From: Lachnospiraceae bacterium | GTDB taxonomy: Bacteria > Bacillota > Clostridia > Lachnospirales > Lachnospiraceae | Direction: 5' to 3' | NCBI GenBank assembly: GCA_014799465.1 | Contig: JAAVHZ010000049.1 | Location: forward strand, 1-33,147 | DNA length: 33,147 bases | Shown here: piece by piece, positions 24,373 to 31,303 of the stretch | Layout: the number at the start of each line of letters is the position of its first letter | Position numbering within the stretch: position 1 is the first letter of the stretch | The notes under the pieces: model-generated | Databases searched by the model: none | What the model was told of the DNA's origin: nothing | The model's input: only the letters and a program-made list of their open reading frames with translations | Translations under genes and position numbers: made by a program

Positions 24373-24966
24373 ATGAAAAAGTTTAAAATGAAAAAATTTT
24401 CTTTTTTAGTTACCGTCATACTTACATTTGGCGTGGTTATGGCAGGATGTGGTATATCAGATAATACTTCAGGAAAAGGTGCTGATACAATAGGAGAGAA
24501 GAATCAGAATAAGGATGCTGCCGACAATAACATAGAAAACAAGGGTTCTGTTACTGCAACTGAACTTGAAGTTTGCTTTGGAGATGGCGGTACACCTTTT
24601 GTTATGCATCTTTATGATAATGATACAGCGGCAGCAATTGCAAAGCATGTAGGAACTGCTGATTGGAGACTTCCTATTTACCACTATGATGACTACGATA
24701 ATTGGGAAGTTATGCAATATTACGATATCCCGTCACGATATGACATTCCTTCCAATCCGGAAACAATAACTTCTGAAAAAGCCGGAGAAGTATACTATTC
24801 AGAACCTAATCGTATTATTCTATTTTTTGGTGATGCAGAGGTTACGGGAGAGTACACAAAAGTCGGTTATTTCGATTATACAGAAGAATTTCGTACAGCT
24901 GTTGAGAATAATCCGGTGCTGGAAGGTTGGGGGAATAAGATAGTGCTGATTAACAGTGTCAGATAG
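24373..24966 (+). CDS. Lipoprotein with divergent cyclophilin-like domain
   Basis: A 197-residue exported lipoprotein. The signal peptide ends in the lipobox VMAGC. After a charged linker (about 30-58) comes one domain (LEVCFGDGGTPFVMHLYDNDTAAAIAKHV ... NRIILFFGDAEVTGEYTKVGYFD ... GWGNKIVLI) that follows the cyclophilin-like family (PF18050 type) but lacks the common LNGNEKYYY segment. AAAGGAG precedes ATG 24373 by 5 nt; a second ATG five codons later is possible. It is the first gene of the lipoprotein/flavodoxin unit. These domains have a cyclophilin-like fold without shown isomerase activity; the role is unknown, possibly substrate or cofactor binding at the cell surface. Confidence 0.7.
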   Translation: MKKFKMKKFSFLVTVILTFGVVMAGCGISDNTSGKGADTIGEKNQNKDAADNNIENKGSVTATELEVCFGDGGTPFVMHLYDNDTAAAIAKHVGTADWRLPIYHYDDYDNWEVMQYYDIPSRYDIPSNPETITSEKAGEVYYSEPNRIILFFGDAEVTGEYTKVGYFDYTEEFRTAVENNPVLEGWGNKIVLINSVR

Positions 24967-24986
24967 TAGAAGAAAGGAGGACGGCA

Positions 24987-26099
24987 ATGAAAAAATATAG
25001 TAGAGTATTAATGCTTGCCTTAGTACTGATAATCGCTGTTGCAATTTTACCGGCATCTGTTACAGAGGCAAAATCCAATGTGAAATTAAACAAAACTAAG
25101 GTTACCTTGAATGTTGGAGGCACGGTGCAATTAAAGGTAAAAGGAACTAATAAAAAGGTTACCTGGTCCAGCAGTAATAAATCTATTGCAACTGTAAGCC
25201 GCAGCGGAAAAGTAAAAGCAAAAAAAGTGGGTGCAGTGACAATTACGGCAAAAGTATCAGGGAAAAAGTATAAGTGTAAAGTTACAGTAAAATACAAAGA
25301 TTTAAAAGATATTAAAGTATTAGTTAATGGAAAAAAATTTACACTTACACTTTATGATAATGCCAGTGGAAGACAGTTTTTAAAGAAGCTTCCTTTGACA
25401 ATTTCGATGAAGGAATTAAATGGTAATGAAAAATATTACTATATGGATTCAAAGTTTAAGACAAAGGCAAGTAAACCGGCAGGCATTCATACAGGGGATT
25501 TCATGTTATATGGTTCCGATTGCCTTGTGCTATTTTATAAGAACTTTAAAACATCCTACAGCTATACACCATTAGGTTATATGAAGAATGCGAAAGGATT
25601 TGCAAAGACTGTAGGAAAAGGGAAAGTTAAGGTTACGTTTTCTTCCGGTAAAGATACTGCTGATGATGCCAACAGTACTTCAGAATCTGAAGAGACGGAA
25701 GATAATAATGATACTCATAAGGAAGAGACGGAAAAAGGAGAAGTGGAAACCATTAATATTAAAATTACTGTAGGTGATGAAGTGTTTTCAGCGAAGCTTT
25801 ATAATAACGAAACAGCAAAAGCTTTTATAGAGAAATTGCCTATGACACTGAATATGAATGAATTAAACGGAAATGAAAAGTATTATTATCTCTCTGATAG
25901 TCTGCCTGTGGATTCTCAAAGGCAGGAAAGCATTCATACAGGTGATCTCATGTTATATGGAGCAAATTGTCTGGTACTATTTTATGACAGCTTTTCGACA
26001 TCATACAGTTATACACCACTTGGAAGTGTTGATAATCCAACCGGACTTGCAGAAGCACTTGGAAGTGGGAATGTACAGGTGACATTTCGTTATGAATAA
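24987..26099 (+). CDS. Secreted BIG2 protein with two cyclophilin-like domains
   Basis: A 370-residue exported protein. The signal peptide ends near TEAKS (about residue 28). A bacterial Ig-like BIG2 domain follows (about 30-105; KLNKTKVTLNVGGTVQLKV, then VTWSSSNKSIATVSRSGKVKA). Two cyclophilin-like domains follow at about 107-222 and 250-370, separated by an acidic Ser/Glu linker. The two repeat closely: ELNGNEKYYY, IHTGD-MLYG, CLVLFY, TSYSYTPLG. DNA is also similar, so the duplication is recent. There is no cell-wall anchor; BIG2 domains usually bind wall or partner proteins. AAAGGAGG precedes the ATG, 21 nt after the previous stop. Confidence 0.82.
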   Translation: MKKYSRVLMLALVLIIAVAILPASVTEAKSNVKLNKTKVTLNVGGTVQLKVKGTNKKVTWSSSNKSIATVSRSGKVKAKKVGAVTITAKVSGKKYKCKVTVKYKDLKDIKVLVNGKKFTLTLYDNASGRQFLKKLPLTISMKELNGNEKYYYMDSKFKTKASKPAGIHTGDFMLYGSDCLVLFYKNFKTSYSYTPLGYMKNAKGFAKTVGKGKVKVTFSSGKDTADDANSTSESEETEDNNDTHKEETEKGEVETINIKITVGDEVFSAKLYNNETAKAFIEKLPMTLNMNELNGNEKYYYLSDSLPVDSQRQESIHTGDLMLYGANCLVLFYDSFSTSYSYTPLGSVDNPTGLAEALGSGNVQVTFRYE

Positions 26100-26119
26100 A
26101 AGTAGAATAGGAGGATTAG

Positions 26120-26659
26120 ATGAAAAAAGTACTTATTATTTCAACCAGTCTGCGTGGGTGCAGTAACTCGGACATTCTTGCAAAGGAATGTGAAAGAGGA
26201 GCAAGAGAGGCAGGAAATGAAGTGGAATACATCACTTTGAAAGGCAAACAGATTGCATTCTGTATGGGATGCCTTGCTTGTCAGAAAACACAGGAATGTG
26301 TCATCAAAGACGATGCAGTCGCACTTGCAGATAAGGTAAAAAATGCAGATACAGTTGTGTTTGCCACCCCAATTTATTATTATGAAATGTGTGGTCAGAT
26401 GAAGACATTGCTTGACCGGTGCAATCCTTTATACACAACAGACTATAAGTTCCGGAATATTTACATGATTGCGACAGCAGCAGAAGATGGAGAGCATGTA
26501 TTTGAGAAAGCATACAATGGATTGCAGGGCTGGGTGGATTGCTTTGAAAAGGCAGAATTAAGAGGACTTGTAACTGGTGGTGGAATTAGCGAACCAAATG
26601 AAGCAGCAAATCACAGTGAGGTCATGCAGAAATCATATGAGCTTGGAAGGAGTTTGTAG
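26120..26659 (+). CDS. Flavodoxin-family NAD(P)H-dependent reductase
   Basis: A 179-residue cytoplasmic flavoprotein of the flavodoxin/iron-sulfur flavoprotein group. The FMN phosphate loop is STSLRGCSNS (residues 8-17), and FATPIYYYEMCGQMKTLLDR near 108-127 is the flavin-ring loop. Four Cys (48, 51, 54, 60; CMGCLACQKTQEC) resemble the compact cluster-binding motif of iron-sulfur flavoproteins, though many relatives bind no cluster. AGGAGG lies before the ATG. It sits between two cyclophilin-like genes; the two families also occur together or fused elsewhere as I recall, which suggests redox chemistry linked to the cyclophilin-like domain ligand. Confidence 0.85.
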   Translation: MKKVLIISTSLRGCSNSDILAKECERGAREAGNEVEYITLKGKQIAFCMGCLACQKTQECVIKDDAVALADKVKNADTVVFATPIYYYEMCGQMKTLLDRCNPLYTTDYKFRNIYMIATAAEDGEHVFEKAYNGLQGWVDCFEKAELRGLVTGGGISEPNEAANHSEVMQKSYELGRSL

Positions 26660-26660
26660 A

Positions 26661-27182
26661 TTGAAGAAAATTTTAATTATTTGCATGCTTTGTTTTGGAA
26701 TCATAAGTCTTGCAGGGTGTGGAGAAGAACAAGAATCAGAAACTTTGCAGGCAGATAAAACAGTTCAGAACACGGAAAGTTTACAAGCAAGTAAATCCGA
26801 ACAGGAGACAGAATCGGAGTCCGCAAAGGAGGAGAATAGAATGAAAGTGAGTATTGGAAATAGTGTATTTACTGCTACATTAGAAAACAATTCTGCGGTA
26901 GATTCACTTATAGAAATGATGCAAAGTGAACCGCTTGTCATAGATATGAGGGATTATTCCGGTTTTGAAAAGGTAGGTTCTCTTGGAAAAAGTCTTCCTG
27001 CTAATAATCGGCAGACAACAACGCAGTCAGGAGATATCGTTTTATATAATGGAGATCAGATTGTGATATTTTATGGTTCTAATTCATGGAGCTACACCAG
27101 AATCGGAAGAATCGATGACCTGTCAGGATGGGAAGATGCTCTTGGCAGCGGAAGTGTGACAGTTACGTTTTCAATAGACTAA
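26661..27182 (+). CDS. Lipoprotein with cyclophilin-like domain
   Basis: A 173-residue exported lipoprotein that starts with TTG 26661, one base after the flavodoxin stop, with GGAAGGAG 8 nt upstream. The signal peptide has the lipobox SLAGC. A low-complexity Glu/Ser/Gln linker with an imperfect internal repeat (ETLQADKTVQN, ESLQASKSEQE) spans about 25-62. One cyclophilin-like domain follows (MKVSIGNSVFTATLENNSAVDSL ... TQSGDIVLYNGDQIVIFYGSNSWSYTRIGRIDD ... ALGSGSVTVTFS). It ends the unit. It is closer to the usual family than the 24373 protein. Its function is unknown. Confidence 0.75.
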   Translation: MKKILIICMLCFGIISLAGCGEEQESETLQADKTVQNTESLQASKSEQETESESAKEENRMKVSIGNSVFTATLENNSAVDSLIEMMQSEPLVIDMRDYSGFEKVGSLGKSLPANNRQTTTQSGDIVLYNGDQIVIFYGSNSWSYTRIGRIDDLSGWEDALGSGSVTVTFSID

Positions 27183-27273
27183 GGGTTGCTTAACTGGAAA
27201 AAAGAGTATAAAAGTGTTATTATATGATTGAACTTGAAAATGTATCAACAGTAGAGATAAAGGACGGGAAAGT

Positions 27274-27747
27274 ATGAAAAAGTTACAAATTATTGCTATA
27301 GTTGATGTTGGTATAATGGTTGGTATGTTGCTATTAGCATATATTACAGATTATATACAAAGACATGATGAGGGGATGTATTCCGGATTATCACCAATGG
27401 GTTTTTGGAGTGTTATGTTTTTGATGAGTTTTTTTATAGCGTCGGCAATTTTAACTTTACTGCTGTACATAATTATTAGCATACATTTTATCAATAAAAG
27501 CGTGAAACCATTAAAAATAATAGCCATAATTGATGGAGTTGTAATGATTGTGTCTGTTTTTGCAATGTCTGTACTTAATTATATTTACAGTACCAAAGGC
27601 TTACCATCAAAGTGGATTGGCAGTTTTTTAATTGATGTTTTTAGTTTGAGTTTATTAATATCATTAGCGGTATTGGCATTTATAATGACTGTATTCATTA
27701 GTGTATATATAATTCGAAGGATAAAAAGTAACAATAATAAAATTTAA
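27274..27747 (+). CDS. Four-helix membrane protein with internal duplication
   Basis: A 157-residue hydrophobic protein with four membrane helices (about 5-27, 46-72, 80-103, 115-147). The halves are alike: LQIIAIVDVGIMVGMLLLAY opens the first and LKIIAIIDGVVMIVSVFAMS the second, so it is a tandem copy of a two-helix unit. The C-terminus is basic (RRIKSNNNK). The start has AAGGACGGG upstream. I recognise no family. It may be transcribed from its own weak promoter in the 91-nt gap after the lipoprotein unit. Confidence 0.7.
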   Translation: MKKLQIIAIVDVGIMVGMLLLAYITDYIQRHDEGMYSGLSPMGFWSVMFLMSFFIASAILTLLLYIIISIHFINKSVKPLKIIAIIDGVVMIVSVFAMSVLNYIYSTKGLPSKWIGSFLIDVFSLSLLISLAVLAFIMTVFISVYIIRRIKSNNNKI

Positions 27748-27835
27748 AAATCCGGCAATGTTGTATTGGTTTTGCATAAATATTGTTACAAAAAGTATGG
27801 ATGATTGCAGATTTTGTAGGAAGGAGTATTTAGGT

Positions 27836-28945
27836 ATGAAGGACTTAGATAAATATAGAGGGTGTCTTATCGGTGGTGCAGTCGGCGATGCATTAGGATA
27901 TGCGATAGAGTTCCTTGATGAAACTTCCATATTTAAACGCTATGGAAAAAGTGGGATAACAGAATATGACCTTGTCAAAGATGTTGCAGAAATATCTGAT
28001 GATACACAGATGACTCTATTTACTGCCAATGGATTGCTTCTTGGAACAACGAGGGGTATGTCACGTGGTATTATGGGGACATATCCGAGCTATATTGCAC
28101 TTTGCTATAAGGATTGGCTTCAGACACAGAATAGAAAATACCCTGTAAATGAAAAAAATACTTATACATGGCTTATCAATGTCCCTGAATTATTTAGCAG
28201 CAGAGCCCCTGGAAACACTTGCTTAACAGCTATAGAAAATGGTGCAGACGGAACAATTGATAAACCAATAAATAATAGCAAAGGTTGTGGCGGCATTATG
28301 CGTGTTGCACCTATTGGACTTTATTTTGAAGGCAGAAATTATACTATTGATGAAATAGATATTATTGGTGCAGAAACAGCTGCTATAACACATGGTCATG
28401 AACTTGGTTATATTCCGGCAGCAGCATTGGTACATATTATTCAATTGGTTTCGCACCATGATGATATTACTTTATTAGATGCAGTATTGGACATGAAAGA
28501 AGCAATCAGTAGGCAGTTTGCTGATAAGAAACATTTATCAGAGCTGGTCGCTTTGATAGACAAAGCGGTTGCTCTTTCTAAAGAAAATATAGACGATTTA
28601 GAAGCAATCAGAAAACTTGGTCAGGGGTGGGTAGCAGAAGAAACACTTGCTATTGCAATTTACTGCTCTTTGAAATATTCTAACGATTTTGAGCAGGCAC
28701 TTATTGCTTCGGTAAATCATGGCGGTGATAGTGATTCAACAGGAGCTGTGACTGGAAATATTTTAGGAGCATATTTGGGATTAAAGGGTATTTCTAAAAA
28801 GTATTTAGATAATCTTGAATTAAAAGAAGTTATTCTTGAGATAGCTGATGACCTTTATAATGATTGTAAGATTACAGAATATGGCTCATACCATGATGAG
28901 ATATGGGAGCAGAAATATATCTATAAGACATACAAACCGGAATGA
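27836..28945 (+). CDS. ADP-ribosylglycohydrolase family protein
   Basis: A 369-residue enzyme of the ARH/DraG family, which removes ADP-ribose from proteins or other targets using two Mg or Mn ions. Metal-binding motifs are present: GGAVGDALGYAIEF (13-26), SDDTQMT (54-60), a central SKGCGGIMRVAPIGL and HGHELGYI, and the C-terminal NHGGDSDSTGAVTGN with Asp298, Asp300 and Thr302. ATG 27836 with AAGGAG at 9 nt gives the standard N-terminus; an upstream ATG at 27758 is not supported. Targets may be cellular or come from an ADP-ribosyltransferase toxin, since the region is rich in orphan immunity genes. Confidence 0.92.
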   Translation: MKDLDKYRGCLIGGAVGDALGYAIEFLDETSIFKRYGKSGITEYDLVKDVAEISDDTQMTLFTANGLLLGTTRGMSRGIMGTYPSYIALCYKDWLQTQNRKYPVNEKNTYTWLINVPELFSSRAPGNTCLTAIENGADGTIDKPINNSKGCGGIMRVAPIGLYFEGRNYTIDEIDIIGAETAAITHGHELGYIPAAALVHIIQLVSHHDDITLLDAVLDMKEAISRQFADKKHLSELVALIDKAVALSKENIDDLEAIRKLGQGWVAEETLAIAIYCSLKYSNDFEQALIASVNHGGDSDSTGAVTGNILGAYLGLKGISKKYLDNLELKEVILEIADDLYNDCKITEYGSYHDEIWEQKYIYKTYKPE

Positions 28946-29111
28946 AGCAACAGATTTCTAAAAATAATCCTGTTCCCTATGAATATTTTATTTCGATTAA
29001 CAATCAAACTACTTTTGATCTAAAGGTTCTTTGTCTTGACGATAAATCTTTTTTGTGTATTTGTCCATGATGTGTTTGGTTATGTCTTGTTTTAAAACTC
29101 CCTTTCCGGAA
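28946..29111 (+). other. Intergenic stretch with possible gene fragment
   Basis: A frame reads PYEYFISINNQTTFDLKVLCLDDKSFLC and then stops. It resembles the tail of a protein but has no start. I do not recognise it. Confidence 0.3.
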
Positions 29112-29140
29112 TTGCGTATCTGATAAAAATAGATTATAAT
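29112..29140 (+). promoter_or_regulatory. Sigma-A promoter of the Cys-rich protein gene
   Basis: TTGCGT and consensus TATAAT (29135-29140) are spaced by exactly 17 nt, 38 nt before the start codon. Constitutive-looking; no operator seen. Confidence 0.6.
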
Positions 29141-29178
29141 TACATTGATAAAATGGAAGTTGTAATGGGTGTATTATT

Positions 29179-29568
29179 ATGATTGAAAAGGATGACTGGC
29201 GATTATTAAATGACGTTGAATATTTGAAAATGGCATATATAAATCCAACTGATGGCGAAGAAATATGTAAACACGCACCCCATTTGAGACATTGCGAATT
29301 TTGTTTAGAATCAGTAGAAGATAATTCACATCAATGGTGGTTTGTTCCCGCTGATTTATCCTGCTGTATTTGTGAAGAATGCTACAATGATTTTAAGGAG
29401 GATTTTGAGTGGAAAAAACTTGATGGATGGGATATGGAATGGTTTGTCAGATGTCCCAAATGCGGAGAAATTCTCCGTAAATTTTTATCTGAAGATTATG
29501 TTTATGAATGTTCAAAATGCCATACGTTGTTCAGCGAAGATTTGAATGATTATTTAGAATTAGATTGA
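29179..29568 (+). CDS. Cys-rich zinc-binding-like protein, function unknown
   Basis: A 129-residue soluble acidic protein. The first part resembles a small Lachnospiraceae family that I recall but cannot name (NPTDGEEICKHAPHLRHCEFCLE, QWWFVPADLSCCICEECYNDF). It has CEFC and CCICEEC clusters that could bind zinc. The C-terminal 45 residues add a separate zinc-ribbon pattern, CPKC...CSKC. The ribosome site is weak (GGAAG, 12 nt off). It has its own promoter. Location among orphan immunity-type genes suggests, but does not prove, a protective role. Confidence 0.6.
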   Translation: MIEKDDWRLLNDVEYLKMAYINPTDGEEICKHAPHLRHCEFCLESVEDNSHQWWFVPADLSCCICEECYNDFKEDFEWKKLDGWDMEWFVRCPKCGEILRKFLSEDYVYECSKCHTLFSEDLNDYLELD

Positions 29569-29717
29569 TACAACTTTCAGTTTATATAACCGGACAAATC
29601 GGAATTTGGCTTTTAGAAAGGTTGCAAGAATGACTGCAGAGGGCAAGTTGAATCTTTAGAGCGAAGAGTGAAATTAAAATATCAGATTTGAGAAGAGGCA
29701 TTAAGGAAGGGGATATT

Positions 29718-30629
29718 TTGAAGATAGAAGACTTAATGGAACAAATAGATTTGAGTCTGTTTAATGAAGAAATGTATAATGAGTTAAAAACTCAAAAAAA
29801 CGGATTATCCAATAGAGATAAGAAATATATATTGAAAGTCCTTACTAATTCTAAATCGGAAACAAAAGAAAATGTATTAAAAGCGATAATTTGTTTTGCA
29901 ATTTGGGAACCAGATGAAGCAATTAGTCAAGCTAGAAGAAAAGGAATATTGCGCTATAAAGTATTTGGAAATAAAGGAAAAACAAAAGCTATATATTACC
30001 TAGGATATTTAATATCAAAGAAAGAAGTATTCGGTTTTTCAGAAAAAAATAGTAAATATCTAAAACAGAAATATGAGTTTGAGTGGTTAGAGTCTTTTTA
30101 CAATAAAACAGAAGAAAAAATAGATACGGAGATTGCAAATCATTATCAAGGGAGAATTAGAAAGCGTATACAGAATATTAATTTTGAATCCTCCCTGCAT
30201 AAGGAGTTGTTCGCCTATATTGATATGCTTTTTTTCTTAGGAGGACAAACTCAAACAAGATACGATTACAATATATTAAGTACATTTTCACAAGAAGAAA
30301 TAGCGGAAGGTGTTTCGTACTTATTATATAAATATATTGAGAAATATGGGATATCAACAGAAAAGAATTATTGTGTAGATGCATCATATATAAATTCAGA
30401 TAGAATGGAAAAACTTATTTTACTTGCTTGTCAAATTAATTATGTTTTGGAATTGGAACTGCTTGTTGATTTTTATGATTATGATATATGCAATGAAGGT
30501 AAGAATATTATTCTAAGAAGCAAGGATGAAACACTTGAAAAGAGCATACGACTAGGATATATCAAGCAGGAGATGCAAGAGATACTGTTTTTTGGTAAAA
30601 GATATAGTAGCCATGAGGAAGATGCCTAA
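29718..30629 (+). CDS. Unrecognised protein, tail altered by IS200 insertion
   Basis: A 303-residue soluble, Lys-rich and AT-rich gene product. TTG 29718 with AAGGAAGGGG upstream is the best start; TTG 29688 in the same frame lacks such a site. The sequence is mainly helical, with a basic segment (RRKGILRYKVFGNKGKTK, near 72-90) and a Tyr/Asp-rich C-terminal half. I recognise no domain. The IS200 element begins at about 30621. Its first bases supply the final Asp, Ala and stop. In a reconstructed empty site the frame would continue for only seven more codons and overlap the nuclease gene start, so the protein may still work. It probably forms an operon with that gene. Confidence 0.65.
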   Translation: MKIEDLMEQIDLSLFNEEMYNELKTQKNGLSNRDKKYILKVLTNSKSETKENVLKAIICFAIWEPDEAISQARRKGILRYKVFGNKGKTKAIYYLGYLISKKEVFGFSEKNSKYLKQKYEFEWLESFYNKTEEKIDTEIANHYQGRIRKRIQNINFESSLHKELFAYIDMLFFLGGQTQTRYDYNILSTFSQEEIAEGVSYLLYKYIEKYGISTEKNYCVDASYINSDRMEKLILLACQINYVLELELLVDFYDYDICNEGKNIILRSKDETLEKSIRLGYIKQEMQEILFFGKRYSSHEEDA

Positions 30630-31284
30630 CTCACAACCACCACTTCAAGTGGTGGTTTGGGATGGCCCTCATAAGGGCCGATTACTGCTCGCCCAAAAGG
30701 GCGGTGTCGCAAGCATTGATACTGGTCCGCTTACAAAGCGGTACTTCTCGAATCTTCTTTTCGAGACTCTTCTGCCTGCTCTCTAATGTACTTTTTTATT
30801 GCATCTTCTGTAATATTACCAATTGTACTAACATAATATCCTCTTGCCCAAAACGCTTTATCCCACTTACTCTGTAATTCGGGATGTCGGTCATACAACA
30901 TTAGTGTACTCTTTCCTTTCAAATAACCCATAAACTTTGATATACTATATTTCGGCGGTATTCCCACACTCAAATGTATGTGATCTATACATACAGCTCC
31001 GTCTATAATTTCCACATCTTTATATTTGCACAATGTCGATATTATATCCCTTACATCATTTCTTAATTGCCCATACAATACCTTCTTTCTATACTTCGGT
31101 ATAAATACTATGTGATACTGGCATTTCCATCTAACATGTGATAAACTTTTATTGTCCATTTGGACCGCCTCCTATTCTTTGAGTTGGCTTGCGACACCAT
31201 ACTCATTATATCATAGGAGGCTTTTTATTGTTGTCTTACACGCCCCTGCTTATTCCATTCTCCCCAGCATAGCTGGGGGATTAG
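30621..31284 (+). mobile_element. IS200-type insertion sequence
   Basis: A 664-bp element carrying only tnpA on the minus strand. Its ends hold subterminal hairpins: CCACCAC-TTCAA-GTGGTGG near 30638 at one end and CCCCAGC-ATA-GCTGGGG near 31263 at the other. Further hairpins (GGCCCTCATAAGGGCC, CGCCCAAAAGGGCG) lie behind the gene. Read on the minus strand the element follows ATATC and ends GCATC, consistent with the target/right-end similarity of IS200/IS605 elements, which leave no target duplication. The borders are inferred, not proven. It interrupts the gene pair 29718/31304. Confidence 0.75.
30731..31159 (-). CDS. tnpA: IS200/IS605 family transposase TnpA
   Basis: A 142-residue Y1 HUH transposase of normal length. 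The metal-binding pair is in CIDHIHLSV (His60, His62), and the catalytic Tyr is most likely Tyr124 in KKYIREQ, with Gln128 completing the site. The N-terminus (SHVRWKCQYHIVFIPKYRKK) is the usual family start. GGAGG stands 9 nt before the ATG. All key residues are intact, so the element may be active. There is no accompanying tnpB or guide-RNA-type gene. Confidence 0.95.
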   Translation of the reverse strand: MDNKSLSHVRWKCQYHIVFIPKYRKKVLYGQLRNDVRDIISTLCKYKDVEIIDGAVCIDHIHLSVGIPPKYSISKFMGYLKGKSTLMLYDRHPELQSKWDKAFWARGYYVSTIGNITEDAIKKYIREQAEESRKEDSRSTAL

Positions 31285-31303
31285 GATATTTCATTTAGAA
31301 ACA

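Noticed and set aside
30592-30786. 64-codon ORF across the IS200 end
   Set aside because: It reads through the terminal hairpins of the insertion sequence and has no protein-like composition.
30621-31284. TnpB/omega-RNA guided system in the IS
   Set aside because: The element encodes only TnpA; there is no RuvC-type frame, so it is an IS200-type element without a guide-RNA nuclease.
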